Assembly (NCBI RefSeq): GCF_900104815.1
Contig: NZ_FNTD01000004.1
Location: forward strand, 1,612,001 to 1,676,000
Length of the DNA: 64,000 nucleotides
Origin: Streptomyces misionensis
Lineage (GTDB): Bacteria; Actinomycetota; Actinomycetes; Streptomycetales; Streptomycetaceae
Direction: 5' to 3'
Shown: piece by piece, positions 59,126-64,000 of the stretch
How the letters are laid out: the number at the start of each line of letters is the position of its first letter
Position numbering within the stretch: position 1 is the first letter of the stretch
The notes under the pieces: model-generated
The model's input: only the letters and a program-made list of their open reading frames with translations
Told to the model about the DNA's origin: nothing
Database searches by the model: none
Translations under genes and position numbers: made by a program

Positions 59126-59973
59126 CAAAGGCGGCAGGCGTGGATGGCCGTGGTCAGGATGGCGCGGGCGCCGATGGCGTAGAGGTCGTCCATGATCCGC
59201 TGCGCGTCCTTGGCGGGGACCATGGCGCGGACCGCGACCCAGCCCTCGTTGTGCAGCGGGGAGACGGTCGGGGACTCCAGGCCGGGGGTGAGGGCGACGG
59301 CCTTCTCCAGCTGCTCGACCCGGCAGTCGTAGTCCATCATCACGTACGTGCGGGCCACGAGGACGCCCTGGAGGCGGCGCAGGAACTGCTGCACCTTGGG
59401 TTCCTCGGTGTCCGCGCCGGTACGGCGGATCACGATCGCCTCGGACTTCATGATCGGCTCGCCGAAGACCTCCAGGCCCGCGTTGCGCAGGCTGGTGCCG
59501 GTCTCCACGACGTCGGCGATGACCTCGGCGACGCCCAGCTCGATCGCGGTCTCCACGGCGCCGTCGAGGTGCACCACGGAGGCGTCGACGCCGCTGTCGG
59601 CGAGGTGCCGGGCGACGATCCCCTCGTAGGAGGTGGCGACGGTGCGGCCCTTGAGGTCCTCGACGCCGCTCGCGGTGCCGGGCTTGCCGGCGAAGCGGAA
59701 GGTGGAGCGGGCGAAGCCCAGCGGCAGGATCTCCTCGGCGTCGGCGCCGGAGTCGACCAGCAGGTCACGGCCGGTGATGCCGATGTCCAGGCGGCCGGAG
59801 GAGACGTAGATCGCGATGTCGCGGGGGCGGAGGTAGAAGAACTCGACCTCGTTGCCCGGGTCGACGATCCGCAGTTCCTTGGACTCGCGGCGCTGCCGGT
59901 AGCCGGCCTCATGCAGCATGTCCGCCGCAGGGCCGGACAGGGAACCCTTGTTGGGGACGGCGATGCGCAGCAT
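59125..59973 (-). CDS. hisG: ATP phosphoribosyltransferase (long form)
   Basis: A 282-aa HisG, the first step of histidine synthesis, joining ATP and PRPP. MLRIAVPNKGSLSGPA, VSSGRLDIGITGRDLL and ATSYEGIVARHL are catalytic-domain motifs. Its length includes the C-terminal ACT-like regulatory domain (from about residue 215), so it is the long, histidine-inhibited hexameric form and does not need HisZ. It follows hisE. Confidence 0.97.
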   Translation of the reverse strand: MLRIAVPNKGSLSGPAADMLHEAGYRQRRESKELRIVDPGNEVEFFYLRPRDIAIYVSSGRLDIGITGRDLLVDSGADAEEILPLGFARSTFRFAGKPGTASGVEDLKGRTVATSYEGIVARHLADSGVDASVVHLDGAVETAIELGVAEVIADVVETGTSLRNAGLEVFGEPIMKSEAIVIRRTGADTEEPKVQQFLRRLQGVLVARTYVMMDYDCRVEQLEKAVALTPGLESPTVSPLHNEGWVAVRAMVPAKDAQRIMDDLYAIGARAILTTAIHACRL

Positions 59974-60047
59974 GAGGTCGGCTTCCTTTGCGTGAAGGGG
60001 TTTCCGGGGGGCGCCGCGGGGCTCCGCGGCGGGGTACGGCGGGTCGG

Positions 60048-60320
60048 TCAGAGGTGGGCGTAGACGTCGTCCAGGGAGATCCCGCGGGCGACCATCATCA
60101 CCTGGACGTGGTACAGCAGCTGCGAGATCTCCTCGGCGGCCGCCTCCTTGCCCTCGTACTCGGCGGCCATCCAGACCTCGGCGGCCTCTTCGACGACCTT
60201 CTTGCCGATGGCATGGACCCCCTTGCCGACCAGCTCTGCGGTGCGGGAGGTGGCGGGATCGCCCTGGGCGGCCTTGTGCTGGAGCTCGGCGAAGAGCTCC
60301 TCGAACGTCTTCTTGGACAT
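60048..60320 (-). CDS. hisE: Phosphoribosyl-ATP pyrophosphatase
   Basis: A 90-aa MazG-like protein acting in the second step of histidine synthesis, hydrolysing PR-ATP to PR-AMP. Acidic helix motifs [13 protein letters not shown] and [16 protein letters not shown] are visible. It is a stand-alone HisE, not fused to HisI. It lies 74 bases before hisG. Confidence 0.97.
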   Translation of the reverse strand: MSKKTFEELFAELQHKAAQGDPATSRTAELVGKGVHAIGKKVVEEAAEVWMAAEYEGKEAAAEEISQLLYHVQVMMVARGISLDDVYAHL

Positions 60321-60354
60321 GGTGGTCCTTACCCTACGCGCTCCGGCCGGTGCC

Positions 60355-60840
60355 TCAGTGCCAGGGTTCGGATACCGAACGCAGCGTGGCCGCGGTGGAC
60401 ACCGCCGCGATCACGGCCTCGTGGCCCTTGTCCTCGGTGGACCCCTCGATGCCGGCCCGGTCCAGGGCCTGCTCCTCGGTGTCACAGGTGAGCACGCCGA
60501 AGCCGACGGGGACGCCGGTCTCGACGGAGACCTGGGTGAGGCCCGCGGTGACGCCCTGGCACACGTAGTCGAAGTGAGGGGTGCCGCCGCGGATGACGAC
60601 GCCGAGGGCGACCACCGCGTCGTAGCCCCGCCCGGCGAGCACCTTGGCGGCGACCGGCAGCTCGAAGCTGCCGGGCACCCGGATCAGGGTCGGCTCGTCG
60701 ATCCCCAGGTCGCCCAGGGCGCGCAGGGCGCCGTTCACCAGGCCGTCCATCACCTTCTCGTGCCACTGCGCCGCGATGACGGCGACCCTGAGGTCGCTCA
60801 CGTTGCGTACGGACAGCTCCGGTGCACCCTTGCCGCTCAC
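60355..60840 (-). CDS. ribH: 6,7-dimethyl-8-ribityllumazine synthase
   Basis: A 161-aa lumazine synthase: [45 protein letters not shown] and [17 protein letters not shown] are the family blocks. It condenses 5-amino-6-ribitylaminouracil with the four-carbon unit from RibB to give lumazine. Between ribAB and hisE. Confidence 0.97.
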   Translation of the reverse strand: MSGKGAPELSVRNVSDLRVAVIAAQWHEKVMDGLVNGALRALGDLGIDEPTLIRVPGSFELPVAAKVLAGRGYDAVVALGVVIRGGTPHFDYVCQGVTAGLTQVSVETGVPVGFGVLTCDTEEQALDRAGIEGSTEDKGHEAVIAAVSTAATLRSVSEPWH

Positions 60841-60882
60841 GTCTCTCCTCGTTGCGTTCTTGCTCGCCGGCTCGCCGGCCTG

Positions 60883-62199
60883 TTACTGGTTGGGGCAGGT
60901 GGCCGCGGGGGCGGCCTGGGCGGGCGCCGGCACGGCCGGGGCGTCCAGCCAGGGCAGGTCGTGGCCCATGCGGTCGCGCTTGGTGCGCAGGTAGCGCAGG
61001 TTGTGCTCGCCCGCCTGGACGGGCATCGGCTCGCGGCCGGTGACCTTCAGGCCGTGGCGCTCCAGCGCCTCGGTCTTGTCGGGGTTGTTGGTCATCAGCC
61101 GGACGCTGCGCACGCCGAGGTCGGCGAGGATCCGGGCGCCCGCGCCGTAGTCGCGGGCGTCGGCGGGCAGGCCGAGTTCCAGGTTGGCGTCGAGGGTGTC
61201 GCGGCCCTGTTCCTGGAGTTCGTAGGCGCGCAGCTTGGACAGCAGGCCGATGCCGCGGCCCTCGTGTCCGCGCAGGTAGACGACCACGCCGCGGCCCTCC
61301 TCCTGGATGCGCGCGAGGGAGGCGTCCAGCTGGGGGCCGCAGTCGCAGCGCAGGGAGCCGAAGACGTCCCCGGTGAGGCATTCGGAGTGGACGCGGACGA
61401 GGACGTCCTCGCCGGTGCCGATGTCGCCGTGGACGAGGGCGACGTGTTCGACGCCGTCGAGGGTGGAGCGGTAGCCGTGGGCCGTGAAGGTGCCGTGCCG
61501 GGTGGGCAGCAGGGTCTCGGCCTCGTGGCGGACCGTGGGTTCGGTGCCCCGGCGGTGAGCGATCAGGTCCTCGATGGAGATGATCGTCAGGCCGTGCTTG
61601 CGGGCGAACGGGAGCAGCTCGGGCAGCCGCAGCATCCGGCCGTCCTCGCCCGCGATCTCCACGATGGCGCCGGCCGGGCGCAGCCCGGCGAGCCGGGCGA
61701 GGTCGACGGCGGCCTCGGTGTGGCCGTTGCGCTCCAGGACCCCGCCGGAGCGGGCGCGCAGCGGGAAGACGTGGCCGGGACGGACGAAGTCGACGGGCTC
61801 GGCGGTGCCGCCCGCGAGCAGCCTCAGCGTGGTGGCGCGGTCGGCGGCGGAGATGCCGGTGGTCACGCCGTGCGCGGCGGAGGCGTCCACGGAGACGGTG
61901 AAGGCGGTCCTCATCGACTCGGTGTTGTCCTCGACCATCTGCGGCAGCCGCAGCCGGTCGAGTTCGGCGCTCTCCATGGGGGCGCAGATCAGCCCCCGGC
62001 ACTCGCTCATCATGAAGGCGACGATCTCGGGGGTCACCTTCTCGGCGGCGACGACGAGGTCGCCCTCGTTCTCCCGGTCCTCGTCGTCTACGACGACCAC
62101 GGGCCGGCCGGCGGCGATGTCGGCGATGGCCTGTTCGACCGGGTCGAGCGCGAAGTCCTCCACCGGGAAGGGGTCGTACAGGGGGGTGGCCGGGCTCAT
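60883..62199 (-). CDS. ribAB: Bifunctional DHBP synthase / GTP cyclohydrolase II
   Basis: A 438-aa fusion. The N-terminal RibB domain (about 1-215) has [12 protein letters not shown] and [13 protein letters not shown]. The C-terminal RibA domain (about 220-415) has the zinc Cys cluster [16 protein letters not shown] and [10 protein letters not shown]. It supplies both precursors for riboflavin. The ATG overlaps the ribM stop by four bases. A short Ala/Pro tail follows. Confidence 0.97.
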   Translation of the reverse strand: MSPATPLYDPFPVEDFALDPVEQAIADIAAGRPVVVVDDEDRENEGDLVVAAEKVTPEIVAFMMSECRGLICAPMESAELDRLRLPQMVEDNTESMRTAFTVSVDASAAHGVTTGISAADRATTLRLLAGGTAEPVDFVRPGHVFPLRARSGGVLERNGHTEAAVDLARLAGLRPAGAIVEIAGEDGRMLRLPELLPFARKHGLTIISIEDLIAHRRGTEPTVRHEAETLLPTRHGTFTAHGYRSTLDGVEHVALVHGDIGTGEDVLVRVHSECLTGDVFGSLRCDCGPQLDASLARIQEEGRGVVVYLRGHEGRGIGLLSKLRAYELQEQGRDTLDANLELGLPADARDYGAGARILADLGVRSVRLMTNNPDKTEALERHGLKVTGREPMPVQAGEHNLRYLRTKRDRMGHDLPWLDAPAVPAPAQAAPAATCPNQ

Positions 62200-62837
62200 G
62201 CCGGTGCTCCTTCCAGAACGGGCCGCGTGCTCTTGCGCGAGCGCAGCCACCAGTCGCGCATGCCCCACAGGACGAGCGCGCCGTAGATGACGTAGACGAA
62301 GCCGGAGAAGGCGTAGCCGTTGGCGAAGTTGAGGGGGACGCCGACGAGGTCGACGAGCAGCCAGGCGAACCAGAACTCGACCATGCCCTTGGCCTGGGCG
62401 TACATCGCGACGACGGTGCCGACGAAGATGTAGGCGTCCGGCCAGGGGTCCCAGGAGAGCTTCGGGAACGCGGTGAACAGCAGGGCGACGGCGACGGTGC
62501 CGACGGCGGCGGCGCCGACGAGGGCGGCCCGCTCGCGCCAGGTGGCGAACCGGGGGGAGATGTGGCCGTCGCCGGCCCCGCCCCGGCCGCGGTTCCACTG
62601 CCAGAAGCCGTAGAGGGCGACCGCCATGACGACGGCCTGCTTGCCGGCGCTGCCGGTCAGGTGGCCGTAGAAGGCGGCGAAGAGGACGAGGCCGGAGACG
62701 AACTGCACCGGCCAGCTCCACAGGGAGCGGCGCCAGCCGAAGACGAGGCCGATCAGGCCGAGGATGTTGCCGATCATGTCGGACCACAGGATGTGCTGTC
62801 CGAACAGGGTGAACGCCTCGGAGTTGAGCGAGTTCAC
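62196..62837 (-). CDS. ribM: Riboflavin transporter RibM (PnuC/PnuX family)
   Basis: A 213-aa PnuC-like membrane protein with about seven helices. It has ANG and WQWNRG-type motifs in the expected places (YGFWQWNRG). Within a rib operon under an FMN riboswitch it should carry riboflavin, as shown for Streptomyces RibM, rather than nicotinamide riboside. Overlaps the ribE stop and the ribAB start by four bases. Confidence 0.9.
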   Translation of the reverse strand: MNSLNSEAFTLFGQHILWSDMIGNILGLIGLVFGWRRSLWSWPVQFVSGLVLFAAFYGHLTGSAGKQAVVMAVALYGFWQWNRGRGGAGDGHISPRFATWRERAALVGAAAVGTVAVALLFTAFPKLSWDPWPDAYIFVGTVVAMYAQAKGMVEFWFAWLLVDLVGVPLNFANGYAFSGFVYVIYGALVLWGMRDWWLRSRKSTRPVLEGAPA

Positions 62838-63439
62838 CGGCCGTCCTCCCGTCCGGCCGCGAGCAGCCGCTCGACGTACTTGGCGATGACGTCCACCTCG
62901 AGGTTGACCGGGTCGCCGGGCTGCTTCACACCGAGGGTGGTCAGAGCGAGGGTGGTGGGGATGAGGCTGACGGTGAAGTGGTCGGGGCCCGCGTCCACCA
63001 CGGTGAGGCTGATGCCGTCGACGGTGATGGAGCCCTTCTCGACCACGTAGCGGGCGAGGTCCGCGGGGAGCGAGATCTTGACGATCTCCCAGTTCTCGGA
63101 GACCTTGCGCTCCAGCACCTCCCCGGTGCCGTCGACATGGCCCTGGACGATGTGGCCGCCGAGGCGGGCGCCGACGGCGGTGGGGCGTTCGAGGTTGACG
63201 CGGGAGCCGACGGCGAGCGCGCCCAGGCTGGAGCGGTTCAGCGTCTCGGCCATGACGTCGGCGGTGAACTCGTCGCCCTCGTGGTCGACGACGGTGAGGC
63301 AGACTCCGTTCACGGCGATGGAGTCGCCGTGCCGGGCGCCCTCGGTGACGATGGGGCCGCGGAGCCGGAAACGGGAGGCGTCGCCGAGATTCTCGACGGC
63401 GGTGACTTCACCCAGCTCTTCGACGATTCCGGTGAACAC
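62834..63439 (-). CDS. ribE: Riboflavin synthase alpha chain
   Basis: A 201-aa protein of two homologous lumazine-binding domains: [15 protein letters not shown] begins the first, [15 protein letters not shown] the second. It dismutates two lumazines to riboflavin. GTG at 63439 has AGGAGG about ten bases upstream. First gene of the rib-his operon, directly behind the FMN riboswitch. Confidence 0.96.
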   Translation of the reverse strand: MFTGIVEELGEVTAVENLGDASRFRLRGPIVTEGARHGDSIAVNGVCLTVVDHEGDEFTADVMAETLNRSSLGALAVGSRVNLERPTAVGARLGGHIVQGHVDGTGEVLERKVSENWEIVKISLPADLARYVVEKGSITVDGISLTVVDAGPDHFTVSLIPTTLALTTLGVKQPGDPVNLEVDVIAKYVERLLAAGREDGR

Positions 63440-63530
63440 TTCCCGGGTCCTCCTGCCTCGTGGCACGGACTCCGGGGCCTGTCGAAGACGACAGAATCTA
63501 CGGATGAGCACACATCGGGGGCGTCGCCGA

Positions 63531-63557
63531 AAAAGACCCGTCCGCATGCGGACGAGA
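63531..63557 (-). terminator. Terminator within the ribE leader (riboswitch expression platform)
   Basis: On the minus strand CGTCCG-CATG-CGGACG (63540-63555), followed by a CTTTTTC run. A short hairpin with a U tract between the FMN aptamer and ribE: the expected position for transcription attenuation when FMN is bound. Confidence 0.6.
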
Positions 63558-63603
63558 CCCGAGACGGCGGCGCGCACACGTGACGCGTGCCCGCCCGCCG
63601 CGC

Positions 63604-63722
63604 ACTGCCTCCCATCCGGACTTTAACCGTCGGTCCAGGAATTTCACCTGGTCAACCGGTCGCTGGAGGCGACCGGGTCGCGGACTGTAACCGCCGGTTC
63701 GGACTTTCACCGACCCCGGAGT
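63604..63722 (-). promoter_or_regulatory. FMN riboswitch (RFN element)
   Basis: Read on the minus strand, the conserved RFN blocks appear in order: GGTGAAAGTCCGAACCGGCGGT, split here as GGTGAAAGTCC and ACCGGCGGT; then AGTCCGCGA; then CTGGTGAAATTCC-like CAGGTGAAATTCCTGGACC, then GACGGTTAAAGTCCGGATGG. It controls the ribE-ribM-ribAB-ribH-hisE-hisG transcript, switching it off when FMN is high. Confidence 0.95.
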
Positions 63723-63880
63723 GCGCTGCTTCTGGTACACGGCCAGTGTGCCACGCCCGGCGCCCGCCCCGACAGGGGGAGCGTGTGGGCTCGCTCACAG
63801 TGCGTGCTCCCGGGCTTGCGCGGGACGGCGCGGCCCCTCAAGTCCCCTGCTCGCGGCTCGGGTTGGTGGTGTCTTCCCCA

Positions 63881-63910
63881 TTGACCGTAATGGTCTAGTC
63901 CTTTTAGGGT
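63881..63910 (+). promoter_or_regulatory. Promoter with DasR-type element at the window end
   Basis: -35 TTGACC (63881-63886), 18 bases, -10 TAGGGT (63905-63910). The spacer holds AATGGTCTAGTCCTTT (63889-63904), sharing GGTCTAGTCCT with the chitinase promoter in this window. The downstream gene is outside the window. Confidence 0.7.
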
Positions 63911-63917
63911 GCGGGCG

Positions 63918-63959
63918 GGCCCGGCGGCGGTGACGACGGCCCTTGCCCGCCGCCGGGCC
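63918..63959 (+). promoter_or_regulatory. Hairpin in the leader of the gene following the window
   Basis: GGCCCGGCGGCGG (63918-63930) pairs perfectly with CCGCCGCCGGGCC (63947-63959) around 16 bases. It would lie at the very start of the transcript from the promoter at 63881. Terminator or mRNA-stability element. Confidence 0.5.
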
Positions 63960-64000
63960 GTCACGTCAGGGCGCGGAGCGTGTCACATTTCCCGTCCGCG

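Overview
The window is high-GC actinobacterial chromosome, almost certainly Streptomyces. The RbpA protein, a conservon (CvnABCD), SpdA-like and FtsK-like genes, a GH18 chitinase with a DasR-type site and many GTG or leaderless starts all fit. From memory, the order rbpA, fxsA, ppm1, chiD, rib/his and then a predicted chitinase matches the S. coelicolor SCO142x-SCO144x neighbourhood. I see no insertion sequence, prophage, CRISPR array, tRNA or rRNA.

1-12.6 kb: the 3' part of a GH31 glycosidase that lacks two expected active-site carboxylates; a Nudix hydrolase; an EAL-CBS-GGDEF protein; and a conservon on the minus strand (cvnA-B-C-[oxoprolinase]-D), with a 1,224-aa fused hydantoinase/5-oxoprolinase inserted between cvnC and cvnD. 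12.6-22.4 kb: a two-span membrane protein, an IclR regulator, and a three-gene MukBEF/MksBEF-type condensin operon (F-E-B order) with no Wadjet-type nuclease gene. A GntR/FCD regulator follows.

22.5-27 kb: a plus-strand operon of MFS transporter, D-glutamate-cyclase-like protein and pxpABC (5-oxoprolinase). A perfect 8-1-8 palindrome lies between the -35 and -10 boxes of its promoter, next to the divergent GntR gene. 27-37.8 kb: two GT4 glycosyltransferases with an SGNH hydrolase; a HEAT-repeat protein preceded by a 19-codon leader ORF; an ankyrin protein; an SpdA-like membrane peptide with an FtsK-like protein whose P-loop lacks its lysine; a MocR regulator divergent from a YczE membrane protein; and a glycerophosphodiesterase.

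37.8-53.7 kb: MFS protein, rbpA (with a textbook sigma-R promoter), a deaminase, fxsA, ppm1, an amidohydrolase, an Lrp regulator, a small Cys-rich protein, an acyl-CoA dehydrogenase, the chitinase, a tiny membrane protein, a Tat-exported C39-like protease, an APC permease, a helical-repeat protein and a P-loop kinase. 53.7-64 kb: a compact promoter/short ORF/terminator unit, an orphan EccA-like AAA+ ATPase, two CNNM/CorC proteins, and the minus-strand operon ribE-ribM-ribAB-ribH-hisE-hisG-PH protein behind an FMN riboswitch. The window ends in a promoter carrying a DasR-like site that points to a chitinase-type gene just outside.

The points most worth following are the condensin operon, the split conservon, the short attenuator-like ORF at 53.77 kb, the two unrelated 5-oxoprolinase systems, and the enzymes with substituted catalytic motifs.
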